From Calocera cornea HHB12733 (Eukaryota; Basidiomycota; Dacrymycetes; Dacrymycetales; Dacrymycetaceae): a stretch of 64,000 nucleotides of DNA. The first letter of the stretch is position 1, and the number at the start of each line of letters is the position of its first letter. Of this stretch, positions 32,501 through 42,775 are shown piece by piece. The notes beneath the pieces were generated by a model. The model was given only the letters and a program-made list of their open reading frames with translations. It made no database searches and was not told the origin of the DNA. Location: contig KV423956.1 of assembly GCA_001632435.1 (NCBI GenBank), positions 144,051 to 208,050 on the forward strand, in the 5' to 3' direction. The translations under genes were made by a program, and so were the position numbers.

Positions 32501-33591
32501 GACGCTCCTTGACCGGACGACGACTCCCGCGAAACATTCTCGCAGGAGCTCCTTGGGCGGAAGTGTCGGCAAGATGCTTGGTGGGCAAGTGCGGCCTCGG
32601 ACGGCTACGGGCGGCCGATTCGACGATGTCTGGGAGGAGAAAGAGGAGGGTGAAGAGCGAGGCAGCGATGACCGCAGCCGTGAGGGAGCCATTTCTGGGA
32701 GCGAGAGCGCGCAGGTCAAGCCGGCTACCTTGAAGGGCGTGTTTAGGTGAGCATATATGCGGCCGATAATTCCGGAACTGGGGCTAACGTCCGAACAGCG
32801 TGTCAACGACGAGCTCTAAGAGCCCTGCTGACATCAAGGCTGACATTCGGCGTGTCCTGGACCGCATGCAGGTGCAATACCGGGAAATCTCTACCGGTTT
32901 CGAGTGCGTTCATCAGCCGTCGATCGACATCAACTCGGTCTCGCAAGATCAAGAGGGTGGCAACACGCTGAGCATCAATGGGCAACCCCGTATCAAGCGG
33001 AAGTCCTCCCGGCTATCACTTGGGCGTTTGTCTGTCAAGAAGAACAGCGAGGGGTCTACACCACCCACTCGCCCGCAAGAGAGACCGACCATTCGCTCCA
33101 GCGCGAGCGGTGGAAGCTCCTCATTCTTCACATTGCCGGGCACGGGCGGTGCTACCGTCTCGCCGGGAGCCACACCGACTAGCAATACAATTGCACCTGA
33201 AAGAACCTCGTCGCCGGCGAATGATGCTCCCACTCCGACGGGGACCGGCTCTCCGATGCTGTCACCCAGCCGGGGCAAGTTCCTGCCTCCGATACCCCGT
33301 GATTTTGGCGGCACCTCGTCGGGCCGGCGAGGCGGTGCTGACTTCTCGGGAGACGCCGTGAACAATGCGTTCGAGAATTCGACGGCGAACGACCTGTGCG
33401 TGCGGTTCGAAGTGAATGTGGTCAAAGTGAGTCTTCTGCGGACCCTGATTCGATCGGGCATCTCATCTAATCGCTGTCTATCTTAGGTCCCCCTGCTCCC
33501 TCTGCACGGCATTCAATTCAGGAGGGTCGGAGGCAACGGATGGCAATACCAAATGCTGGCTCGGAGGGTGCTGACCGAGCTCAAGCTGTAA
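29595..33591 (+). CDS. KIN1: Kin1/PAR-1/MARK-family serine/threonine kinase
   Basis: Five exons, 29595-30101, 30153-30840, 30892-32746, 32799-33426 and 33487-33591, join in frame to 1260 codons, typical of fungal Kin1/Kin2. After a disordered N-tail the kinase domain begins VVGDYTMTKTLGAGSMGKVK. It shows the catalytic loop VHRDLKIENIL, the magnesium loop IDFGLSN, a T-loop LSTFCGSLYFAAPELL of the LKB1-activated type, and VDVWSFGVVLYVLVCG. A long Ser/Pro-rich spacer follows. The C-terminal KA1 domain reads DLCVRFEVNVVKVPLLPLHG then FRRVGGNGWQYQ and binds acidic membrane lipids. Kin1 kinases control polarised growth and exocytosis. The fourth intron (32747-32798) starts GTGAGCATATATGC. Confidence 0.93.
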
Positions 33592-36500
33592 TCCAGCGGA
33601 GATCCCCGTACATCCGGATGATACCCTCAAACGCCCGGCCGCTGACCAAGCCTCGGTGCGCACACACAAACGCTCCTTTGTCTTTTTTTTTCCCCTTCTC
33701 CCGCATCATCATCAATTTCCTCCCGCAATTCTGTAGTGTCTCCATTCGAGCATAACAAGCATCGAGGATACCTATTCAATATCGCACCAATAGTCCCCTA
33801 CGTTCTTATTACGCCGTTTTTCTCTGCTTCTGTTCTAGCCTGGGTTCTGAATGCGGATTCTGCATCATTCGCGTCTGTCTCCCACCCGACGCAGATACCG
33901 CGTCCATGTACTTCCGCATCGAGCCTGCTCGCCATGCCCGACGTGGCCAATCACAATCCTGATTTGCTCGTCCTCGTGCAGTGTATGCTATCGAAGCCGT
34001 CCTACGAAGCCCAGCGCACAGAGCTTGAAGTGCGAAGCGCGAAGCACGGAGCGACACAAAGGGATCAGACCGCACATGCGCATCAGCGGCAAGCAGCCCG
34101 CACCCAACCCGCTCGGCGGAGTATACGCAAAAACGTCACATCTTCACGAAAGCACTTCGAACTTGTTCCTGAGCGCGCGGACCGAGCCTGTGACTGACGG
34201 ACGATCGGCGAGCGGTACGATACGCACACTCAGACGCGCGCGTTGCGTTGCATATATGCGGCCATCACGCCGCGCTGGCCAACTCAGACCAGGTGCGAGG
34301 GGGTCCTTCCTAAGCGCTCTCGATGCTACTCGCCTGTGACGATGAGAATCGCCCCTGCCCTACTGGGCCCTGGGCCCGGACTGCGAGCGCAGTGCGCGAG
34401 ACAGAGACGGTTCGGGACTGACCTCATCTCATCTCAGTCTCCGAGGAGGCGGCGCGCCTTCTCCCGTGAACTGGACAACTTCGATTGGACCACTAAGGGA
34501 GGGGCCCGGGCCCGGGGGTAGGGAAGTAGCGCAGAGACCAGGCAGAGACCACACGGGAGAACCGCAGGCCTTGCGCCACTGGCAAAAGGTGTGAAAAGGA
34601 GAGGGGGGTTGCCCGATCGGGCAGGTGAGGGTGGGAATAGGGGATGGGAGCGGCCTCCGCGGGGAGGGGCTCACGTGCTGCAGGCAGGCTCGGAGTGTTA
34701 CCGGTCGGTGCGAGGGGGCTGGGCCTACCCTGCCCGCTGGGTCTGTCTGCTGTGACTGGCTGGCTGGGAGGAGGGATGCGAGGGGCAATGATATGGGAGG
34801 ACTTGTCACCGTAAGCCTGAGGGAGCGGGGGAAGACCGGGCTGGGAAGGGAAGGGGAATGGGCATCTTCGTTCGCTATTTTGCGGGCTTCGGCTTCCGGG
34901 TGGGCCGATTGGGAACTCGTCTGTGAAGAGGAAGGGGCGGGAGGGGCGGCCTCTTATGGCACCTGCCCTGATGCGGCGATGGACGGATGGGACAGATGGG
35001 CAGGCCGGTACGGGAACTGCGCTTCAGGCTGGAAGCATGAGACTTTCAGAAGAGGCGGGAGGGAAAGAGCAGAGGGCACTAGTACTGGCCCGGAATTCCG
35101 GTCAGTGTTCAGTGGTCGCCGGGGAGCCGGGGGAGCAGCATGGGTCCCTGAGATGTTCAGGTTGCAACGCGCATGGGGGACAAGGGGAGCACGGGAGCAC
35201 GGAGCACGGGAGCACGGGAACGAAGTTACGAGCTACAACCGTACCGTACTGGCAACAAGTGCGCGTGCAAATGCTTGGGCGGCGGGGAGACGTGTTTAGA
35301 CGTTTGGGTTTGGGGTCAGGCGACCGGGTTGGATGCCGGCATTGTTTGGTTACAGCAGCAGGTGTTATCGATTTACATACAGTACGTTGCAGTGGGGGTG
35401 CGGGGGTGCGATGGTGGACAGTGGACGTTTTTGTGTGTGCCAAGGACAGGCAGGCAGGCACTCGGTGTTCCACGGACGTGTTCTACAGTGGGGATCCACC
35501 GTGTCTCGCCGACGCCCGTCTCGTTTTATTCCGGCTGTTGCAGCAGGTCGCGTGGGGAGAGTACGCCGGCAGGGGATGACGTAGTGCAGAAGGATGACAA
35601 TGCCGTGATGGGTTTGTGCCCAGAGGACATTGCATTGTTAGGTTACTACTACTACTGTCTCCTCAACCTCGGCCGCCGGGGGTCCGGAGCAGGGAGAGGG
35701 TGCGGGGCCGGGTGTGACCGGCGTCAGAGGCGCTCGGATAGGCATAGTCTGCATCTCGATGTGCGGAGGCATCGGGGGGTGAAGGGGTGAGCCGGGTGGG
35801 CAAGCCGTCGTTTCCCTCCGTGGCCGGGGTGGGCTGAGGCGGACCCGGATTTGACGCAGGCCGGACAAGCTGTCCCTGGCACCTGAGAGGGCACACAGTC
35901 GCGAGGGCTGCCACGGCGGCGACAGTACAGTCCTCGCTGTCGGCGCTTTCAATTGCTCGACCACGACGACGGACGGCCATCAGCGGCCTACAGACCAGAC
36001 AGCCTCGTTCGCACGCCGTCGCCGACCGCGCCGAGCGCACAGCACACAGCGCACACGGCCGTGCTTCCCGTCTTCGCGCATCGTCCTTGATCATCGAGCG
36101 ACGGCAGCCCCGCGCGCACGCCCACGCATCCCTCGCGCATTTAGCCGGCCCTGCTGCCCCTCCCCCCTCCCTGACGATCGCTGTCATCCGCCACCTTCCT
36201 CCGACTCTTTGCCATGCTGGTGCCCTCCTCTCTTTAGGCACAGCTCGCCTTCGCCCCCCAATCGCCATCATCCTCCCTCCCTCCCTTCATCCGAGCCTTT
36301 GTCTCATTGTCCGGGGCCAGCAACCACCGCGCTCTCGACAGGAATAGGACAGCATTTCGCCAAACACAGCGAGCGCGTGGGGGCACCCAGCGTCCCCCGA
36401 CGAGCACCAGGTCCGAGCCGCCAGCGCCCGCCCGCTAGGGATATTCGATTAGGCCGCTCCCTTCTCCCACCAACCCTCTCCCGCGCTGTCGACCAGACAG

Positions 36501-37054
36501 CACCAGACCAGACCAGACCAGACCAGCACCAGCACCGGCCGACCACCCGCGCACACAGGACAGGACAGGACAGGACAGGGCATCATCCCAAACTAATCAC
36601 AAACGCATTGCGGCCGCCCCCTGCCCTGCCAACCATAGTCAGTAGTATCTCCCCCTCCCCGCCCCACCCTCTCTCATTACCCTACAGCCACGTACAAGCC
36701 TCCCCCGCGCGCACGCCTCCCACCTCGAGCGCATACAGCCCCGAACCGTACCGTACTGCTGCCGCTGCTCCCCCAGCCCAACCCCCGGCGGCCCTATTCC
36801 CATTTCCATTCCCGGCGTTCACGTGCCGCATGCACCGTGCTGAACCTCTGCCCGGCCCTCGCTCAGACGCACACGCATACGCCCCTGCTGCCTCGCTGGA
36901 TCACACTCCCCCCCTCCTCCTCTCTTTCCTCCCCCCATCCTCCCCTCCCGCACCCGGTTCCCGCTCCGTCCCCGCTCCCCGCTCTCTCTTCCCCGCTATC
37001 GCCATCGCTATCGTCGCCGTTGCCTGCGCCTGCGCCCCAGCAGCATAGCCCAGC
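33592..37054. other. Long gene-poor region between KIN1 and the F-box gene
   Basis: About 3.5 kb without a supported gene. Some long frames exist (for example 34625-35299 and 36209-37048 on plus), but they are low in complexity and lack domains. Visible repeats are GACCA units near 36,500-36,530, ACAGG units near 36,555-36,580, and a GAGCACGGGAGCACGGGA-type run near 35,185-35,220. The last ~800 bases are strongly pyrimidine-rich and may be a long transcribed leader of the F-box gene. A GCATATATGCGGCC word at 34,251 repeats the one in KIN1 intron 4. Confidence 0.5.
36495..36580 (+). repeat. Short tandem repeats (GACCA)n and (ACAGG)n
   Basis: Near 36,500-36,530 the pentamer GACCA repeats about five times (cagaccagaccagaccagac); near 36,555-36,580 ACAGG repeats about five times. 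Both lie in the probable leader of the F-box gene. Confidence 0.75.
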
Positions 37055-38983
37055 ATGATGTCGGCAAACCACCACACGACTCTCGTCGTCCCGAACGACC
37101 CTTCCCCCGCGGCGCAGCTAAGGCTGCGCTTCGCCCACCTCCAGCACGCCGTCGACCTGCTCGGCATGCTCAACTCGGTCATGGACTCCACCGTCGCCAA
37201 CCGCCGCAACATCACCCACAGCACCGACCCGGACGTCAAGCTCTCGGACGATGCGCTCGCGATGCAGAAGATCGAGGCCGATCTCGCCAAGCGCTTTCGG
37301 GGTCTGACATTCTCCAAGAACGAGGCCCTCGCCTTCAGCCACCGTCTTCCGGACGACATCCTCATGCACATCTTCCAGATCCCGTTCGAGGAGGAGTGGC
37401 CAAATCAGGTCCGCTGGAGCATCACAATGTCGCATGTGTGCGGCAAGTGGAGACGCATAGCGATCCGCACCGCTGCGCTGTGGGCCATGGTGTGCTTCGC
37501 CGCGAGGCCGTCACTGCCGCCGCACGTTCCCGTGGTCGGGCGTACACGGTACGACGTCGGGCGGAAACGGCATCAGCAACAGTGGTCCAACGCGCAGATG
37601 CTCACCTTCCTGCTACGGTCGCGCGGCGCGGGCTTGGCCACGGAGCTCAAGATCGGCCCTGAACCGGAAACGAGCACGAGCGTCGTGGGCCGCTTTGTGG
37701 ACCAATGCGCGAGCCGCACCGACAACCTCACGTTCACCTTTACCAAAACGCCCGCGCACCCGCGCACCATGGAGATCATCGCGCCGTGCATGGACGTGCT
37801 CGCCTGCCACCTCCGGAGGCTCAAGATCTCTTTCCCGACCTTCACAGAGTATGACATGGGCGGCCACATGGCGCCTCTATTCCGCACCGCTATGCCTTGC
37901 CTCGAGGAAGTGGTGTTCCACAACGTCCCACTGAGCCGGCACAACGGCGACTACCGCATGCTGGCAAACTGCAAGAAACTCTCCATCATCGCTGGCGGCC
38001 ACGCCTACTTCTCGCCCGAGGTGCTCATCCCTCTGCTCAAGTCCGGCCAACAGCTGCGCGAGCTCCGCATCGACATCTCCACCTCGTGGCTCATGCCTCC
38101 CGGGCCCAGCACGCAGGACACATTCTGCCCCGAGCGCGTGCTCATGCCCCACCTCACAAAGTACGTCGTGGCCACCGCAGCGTGGATGGAGCGCGCGTTC
38201 GAGTACTTTGCCGCGCCAAAGCTCCGCTGGCTCGAGATGGACACGGAGCGTTGCGAGATCCCGCCGTATACGTTCGACGCCCCCGTATACGAGTTCCTCG
38301 AGGTCTCCAAGCCGCCAATAGAGACGTTCATCATTCGCCATGTCTCGACGTTTGTGCTTCACCTTCTGCGCCAGCTTCCCACTATCCGCCATATCGCCTT
38401 CCTCAGTGCCCAGGCAGAGTACGGTGCAGCATACAAGGATGTGCTGTACGGGATGACGCAGTCAATCTTCAACCTCGAGGGCAAGCCGATCTGCCCCAAG
38501 CTCGAGTCCTGGGCGACCGACCTCGAGCTGGACGAAGCGCACCTGTACAAGCTGATCGACTTTACGTACGCGCGCAACATGCACGGCTACCGCGTCGACC
38601 GCGTCATCTTCAAGGACCGGTTCACCTGGCACATGAAGCTGCACCGCCCGGCCTCGCCCATGTCCTCGCCCAGCCCGCTCTCGGACGACTCTGGCTCGCC
38701 GCAGTCCAGTGCCGGCTCGCCGGGATCGGACGGCATGCACACGGAGGAAGGGTACGAAGCTAGCTACAGGCTTCCGCCCACGCCCGAGCTCTGGCTCGAC
38801 TACCTCGAGCCCGAGCCCGTCCGGGGCGATAAGCTCCTCGCGCAGGAGGTCGGGCAGCTCATCATGGGCTCGTACATGTACGACCTGCAGACGGATCACT
38901 GGGAGCACGATCCCGTCGTGCGCGAGGAGGAGCGCTTCTTCGACGAGAGCATGACGAGACGCGACGGATTCGTCGCCAGTTGA
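37055..38983 (+). CDS. F-box protein with leucine-rich-like repeats
   Basis: An intron-free frame of 642 codons starting MMSANHHTTLVVPNDPS. After an N-terminal helical segment (QLRLRFAHLQHAVDLLGML) an F-box is evident at about residues 93-140: HRLPDDILMHIFQIPFEE followed by SHVCGKWRRIAIRTAALW. The rest has irregular leucine-rich-like strands (LRRLKISFPTF, MPCLEEVVFHNVPL, QLRELRID) and a Ser/Pro-rich insert near residue 530. F-box proteins of this type are numerous in Agaricomycetes and act as substrate receptors of SCF ubiquitin ligases; the substrate is unknown. It is the last ordinary gene before the right arm of the inverted duplication. Confidence 0.8.
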   Translation: MMSANHHTTLVVPNDPSPAAQLRLRFAHLQHAVDLLGMLNSVMDSTVANRRNITHSTDPDVKLSDDALAMQKIEADLAKRFRGLTFSKNEALAFSHRLPDDILMHIFQIPFEEEWPNQVRWSITMSHVCGKWRRIAIRTAALWAMVCFAARPSLPPHVPVVGRTRYDVGRKRHQQQWSNAQMLTFLLRSRGAGLATELKIGPEPETSTSVVGRFVDQCASRTDNLTFTFTKTPAHPRTMEIIAPCMDVLACHLRRLKISFPTFTEYDMGGHMAPLFRTAMPCLEEVVFHNVPLSRHNGDYRMLANCKKLSIIAGGHAYFSPEVLIPLLKSGQQLRELRIDISTSWLMPPGPSTQDTFCPERVLMPHLTKYVVATAAWMERAFEYFAAPKLRWLEMDTERCEIPPYTFDAPVYEFLEVSKPPIETFIIRHVSTFVLHLLRQLPTIRHIAFLSAQAEYGAAYKDVLYGMTQSIFNLEGKPICPKLESWATDLELDEAHLYKLIDFTYARNMHGYRVDRVIFKDRFTWHMKLHRPASPMSSPSPLSDDSGSPQSSAGSPGSDGMHTEEGYEASYRLPPTPELWLDYLEPEPVRGDKLLAQEVGQLIMGSYMYDLQTDHWEHDPVVREEERFFDESMTRRDGFVAS

Positions 38984-39769
38984 GCCTTCGCCTGCGGCAC
39001 ACCGCGACGAGCCCTCCCGAGGCGCTCAGTCGCGGTGGTGCTGCTTTTGCCTTCGAATATTCGCATATCCCTTTCGCCCGGCTTGGCCGTACAGGTCGCG
39101 CTCCGAGGTGGCGGACCGCGGCGGACCGGATGTGGCCAGCGACATGCAACTGGCGCATGTGCATGTGGACCGGCTGCAAGTACGTAATGAGCGTGCGCGA
39201 GCGTGGAAACGGGATGGGGTCGGCGGCCATGGTGCTGCTGGCACGGGAGTTGCGAGGTGGTCAAAAAAATCGGATGATTAATGGATCATTTACGGGTGGT
39301 GATTCTATTCGCAGAGAGGCGCAGACCGTGGAGAAAGGCGCCTTTGACGCTCGCGCGGAGCGCGTTCGGTTCGTTCGCTTGGTGGTTCTCCTTCGCTGTA
39401 TACTAGTGGGACGACAGTTCATCATTTGTGTAGCAGTTGGTTTCTTCAAGGTTCTGTTCTCGTTGCTAGGTGCTAGAATGACAGTGGGGCAGGGGCGCCG
39501 AGGACCGGGGACTGGTAGTTCGAACATACTGTATTTTCGGGTCGTTCTAATTGGATTTGGATTCCGCACGCACGCACGCACGCACGCACACACAGCAGAA
39601 AATATAGTACGTACGAACGGACGGGTCAGCGGGCAGAGCGGACCGCAAGAAGGTTCGGCTCATCGCTTTAGGCCAGCCTTTCACCGCACCCCACACACGC
39701 CGTGCCGAAAAAGCAGAGCGCGGCAGCGAGAAACTTCTTGGACAGACGACAGTGCTCAGCTTCTTGCAG
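38984..39769. other. Intergenic region, no gene seen
   Basis: About 790 bases from the F-box stop to the edge of the duplicated arm. It has a (CACG/ACGC)n microsatellite near 39,568-39,592 and no convincing coding sequence. Confidence 0.5.
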
Positions 39770-40689
39770 CATGACAGGGTTCAACGATGCCTGCCAGCAG
39801 CGCTGTACCGCGCGCACAGCTCGGATCTAGTAGAGTATTGCCATAAATACACCCATTGATGTGCCTCTCGGCGGACTTGCTGGAGACTGACCTCGAGGTT
39901 TGACTACTTCTGGGCGTACGTGGGCGCTAGAGGATCGATTAAGCGGGGACTTGTCAAGACCTGCTCAGCGTTTGGCAGACACCTCCGGTGGCAAGGCACA
40001 CCAGAACCCAGAGAGCTGCGCATGCGCTTCCTTGGTTCTGAGGGAGTCTCAATATCCGACGGTCGCAGAAGAGCTGACGTGCCAGGCGGGAAGGTCCGGG
40101 AACTGCGCCGCTCGAGCTCAAGTGGCAGCCCGCTATCGAAGCGGCGCGGACATTTCCGCAGGACGTTTCTCCGCACTGTCGTTGGAACTTGTCGGTGTCT
40201 GCACAACGGAGATGGACGTGGAAGAGATACCCGCACGTGATGGTTTGTTCCTCTGCCTCTTCCTCGGCATTGAAGGTGCACGTGATCCTGGAACTTTGAT
40301 TCTGGTGAGGTGCACCATAACCAGATGTCTCGTGATGGACCAATACCATCTCAGATCCCTATCGGAGCAACAGTCGCCCGATAAAAGAATAGAAGATTGT
40401 GCGCCCCGTGCATGGGGGCAGCACTTGCGAAGCGAACAAGGTGAAGGAGATCAAGCGACGTGCGGGAAAGGGAAGAAGGTGCGACTGCGGACAGCCAGTA
40501 CTCGGCGTGGCGCATATATCTACATCACTCAGGAGCCGCGATATGGCAAAGAAGGGAAGACCGCGCGGACCGCATCCCATCGATCGCAAGTGCCGCTCTC
40601 GGCTTCCCCACTAGTCATCTACAAATCTGCATCAAACGAACGCATTACCCTTATTCTTGCATTGACGCTGCCTAGAATCAAAGGAGCCC

Positions 40690-41004
40690 CGTGAGCATCT
40701 CTATCACACCGCTTTGTGTCCACCGTTAGACAAGCGGGGCCAATCGGAAGGCAGAAATGGTTTCAATATCGCAGCGCACGGGCACTCCACAAGTCTTGAT
40801 GGCTACCTGTATCATGCACCGTCCTTAAACTGGCATAGACCGCAACATCGGACCCGTGATACACCTGATGCCCTGCGGCCATGGCGAGCTCCTATCGCCC
40901 CCCACATTGTATAAAGTCCTTGCCTCTCTTCCTCCTCCCTTGCTGCTGGACCGTCATATACCGTGCATCTGAAGTACATAATAGGCCGTGCGGTTGCTAG
41001 AAAG
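40690..41004 (+). promoter_or_regulatory. Duplicated PARG promoter (copy 3)
   Basis: This matches the promoter segments of copies 2 and 4. It includes GCCAATCGGAAGGCA, GATGCCCTGCGGCCATGGCG, AGCTCCTATCG, a TATA-like TTGTATAAAGTCC about 95 bases before the ATG, and GCCTCTCTTCCTCC. Confidence 0.6.
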
Positions 41005-42156
41005 ATGAGTCAAAATCCGTCATACCAGTACGCCCTTTCATCGCGGTCTGGAGCGAGTCGTTGCTCAACCGAGCGCTGCATTGGCCCCAGCGTCCCCACG
41101 CACCAAGCGCCTAGCAACAGCGGATACCAAGCCTCTACCCTAGGCTCATTCCCCGTCCTAGAATCCTTGCCGGTCATGACGGTGTCGTTGCGCCGCTGGC
41201 TCGCTGGGGACACCCTCAGAATCCTGCTTGAGGGGGTCATCAGTGTCCCATTGGCGCCCAGCGCTGGCGCTAGCGCCGGCGTCCCACCTTGCCAATACTA
41301 CAACATCATCCGCAACATCCAGTATGCGGTGCGCAATACAGAGTTCCTGGATGTCGACGAGCCACACTTGAAGAACTGGAGGTCCGCTCTAGCCGATTTG
41401 AAGCGGGAGCACGCATTGAACGGCGGGTTCCTGCAGGGCCGGCGGAGCAGTAGCACCAGGTTCTCGTGCATCAACCGCACCACTCTCGAAGCCGCGCGCC
41501 ATATGCAGGAGCAGTACGGTTCCCACTTAGGTTCGGCGGGCGTCGGCGTGCTGAACTGCGGGAACCCCACCCAACCCGGTGGGGGGTTCGTATCTGGCCA
41601 GTGGGGGGAGGAAGAGAGCCTCGTAATGAGCAGTACCCTGTACGAGTCTCTGCTTTCTCCACAGGCGTCGCAGTTCTACGCGCAGCACAAGGCTGTCTGG
41701 ACGGATGGAGAATACACCGACGCGATGATCTACTCGCCGGGTGTTGTCGTGTTCCGGAACGACACAGGGCAGCCGATTGTGCCCTACTCGGTGAACATCG
41801 TCACTGCTGCGGCGCACAACCTGGCCGAACTGAGGCAGGCGCTCGACGACGATACTATGGAGCAGCTGGAAGAGCTCGGGTTGGCCGAGCGCATGGCCCG
41901 CATCCTCTGGGTGTTTCTGTCCCGCGGATGTCGAACTCTGGTCCTGGGCGCCTTCGGCGCCGGTGCGTGCCAGAACAGCGTCACCGTGCTCGCCAAAATC
42001 TGGGCGGAGCTGCTCTGCTGCTCGAACTCGCCGTTCGCTACCACGTTTGACCACATCGAGTTTGCATTGGCCGACGTAGCGGAGTTTGGCGAGTTCAAGG
42101 CGGCGTTCGAGGCGATGCTCGGGAAGTCATGGTCGATTTACAGACGCACCTCATAA
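41005..42156 (+). CDS. PARG-domain protein, copy 3
   Basis: A single frame of 383 codons from ATG 41005 (MSQNPSYQYALSSRSGASR). The frame continues upstream but without an ATG. PARG-domain landmarks are DTLRILLEGVISVPLAP, VGVLNCGNPTQPGGG, YTDAMIYSPGVVVFRND, LAERMARILWVFLSRGCRTLVLG and FGAGACQNSV. The catalytic loop reads GGGFVSGQWGEEESL, so the two Glu are kept but the Gln of QEE is Glu here (EEE). Activity is uncertain. It is the inverted partner of copy 2 and the tandem neighbour of copy 4, with the same promoter type. Its closest relatives in the window are copies 2 and 4, not copy 1. Confidence 0.82.
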   Translation: MSQNPSYQYALSSRSGASRCSTERCIGPSVPTHQAPSNSGYQASTLGSFPVLESLPVMTVSLRRWLAGDTLRILLEGVISVPLAPSAGASAGVPPCQYYNIIRNIQYAVRNTEFLDVDEPHLKNWRSALADLKREHALNGGFLQGRRSSSTRFSCINRTTLEAARHMQEQYGSHLGSAGVGVLNCGNPTQPGGGFVSGQWGEEESLVMSSTLYESLLSPQASQFYAQHKAVWTDGEYTDAMIYSPGVVVFRNDTGQPIVPYSVNIVTAAAHNLAELRQALDDDTMEQLEELGLAERMARILWVFLSRGCRTLVLGAFGAGACQNSVTVLAKIWAELLCCSNSPFATTFDHIEFALADVAEFGEFKAAFEAMLGKSWSIYRRTS

Positions 42157-42741
42157 CGAATAGCGACTGCCGTCTGCCAGAGGAGGATAGCATTGAGATG
42201 GGACAATATGCCAATACATACCGTGCTGGGCACAATGTGCTCACAGACGCCTTCGTCAAGGGCCCGCGCGGCCGCCGTGCGGACGTGCCTCCCACGGAGC
42301 TTCTCCACCAGTTATATGTATACAAATTTGTCTTAGCTCAATCCTGAAATCAAAGAAGCACGCATCTTTATCCTTACATTGACTCTGCTTTCGGATGAAG
42401 GAGCCCCGTGAGCACCTCTATCATACCGCTTTGTGTCCAGGGATAGACAAGGCCGGACCAATCGGAAGGCAACAACCGATCAATGAACACCACCGCAGCG
42501 CGGGGCACTCCACAAGTCTCGGCTGGCTGCCCCTGTATCTTGGACCATCCTTAAAATGGTATGGGCCTCAACTTCGGACGCGAGCAGGATAATGTAATCG
42601 ATGCCCTGCGGCCATCGCGAGCTCTTATTGCGCCTCACGGTGTATACAGTCATTGCATCTCTTCCTTCTTTCTCGCTGCTGAAACCCCCTCTCACACTGT
42701 GTTTCTCCAATACGTTGTAGGTTGTATGAGTTATCAGTAAA
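42157..42741 (+). promoter_or_regulatory. Copy 3 3' flank and duplicated PARG promoter (copy 4)
   Basis: The first ~50 bases resemble the copy 2 3' flank (CTGCCAGAGGAGGATAGCATT). From about 42,320 the sequence follows the promoter block of copies 2 and 3: TACAAATTTGT, CTTACATTGACTCTGC, GGAGCCCCGTGAGCACCTCT, GGACCAATCGGAAGGCA, GATGCCCTGCGGCCATCGCG. The TATA-like word is altered here to GTGTATACAGTCA. Confidence 0.55.
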
Positions 42742-42775
42742 ATGAATCAAAACCAGTGAACTCTTTTCAACTACA

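Larger units (their letters stand above)
39770..42200. repeat. Right arm of inverted segmental duplication
   Basis: On the plus strand this block resembles the minus strand of 20,440-24,630. Matching landmarks are GCATGACAGGGTTCAACGATG versus the 24.6 kb end, GATGGACCAATACCATCTCA at 40,335, GCACTTGCGAAGCGAACAAGG at 40,423, GGAAGACCGCGCGGACCGCA at 40,553, TCATCTACAAATCTGCATCA at 40,615, the shared promoter, and PARG copy 3. Between 40,445 and 40,540 it has only one decayed copy of the sequence that is expanded into the minisatellite in the left arm. Confidence 0.75.

Noticed and set aside
34625..35299. 224-codon plus-strand frame rich in Gly and Arg
   Set aside because: Low-complexity G-rich DNA gives long frames by chance; no motif, no splice pattern, and overlapping frames on both strands.
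36209..37048. 279-codon plus-strand frame ending just before the F-box gene
   Set aside because: Composition is Pro/Ser/Ala from C-rich leader sequence; it includes simple repeats and has no domain. Better read as untranslated leader.
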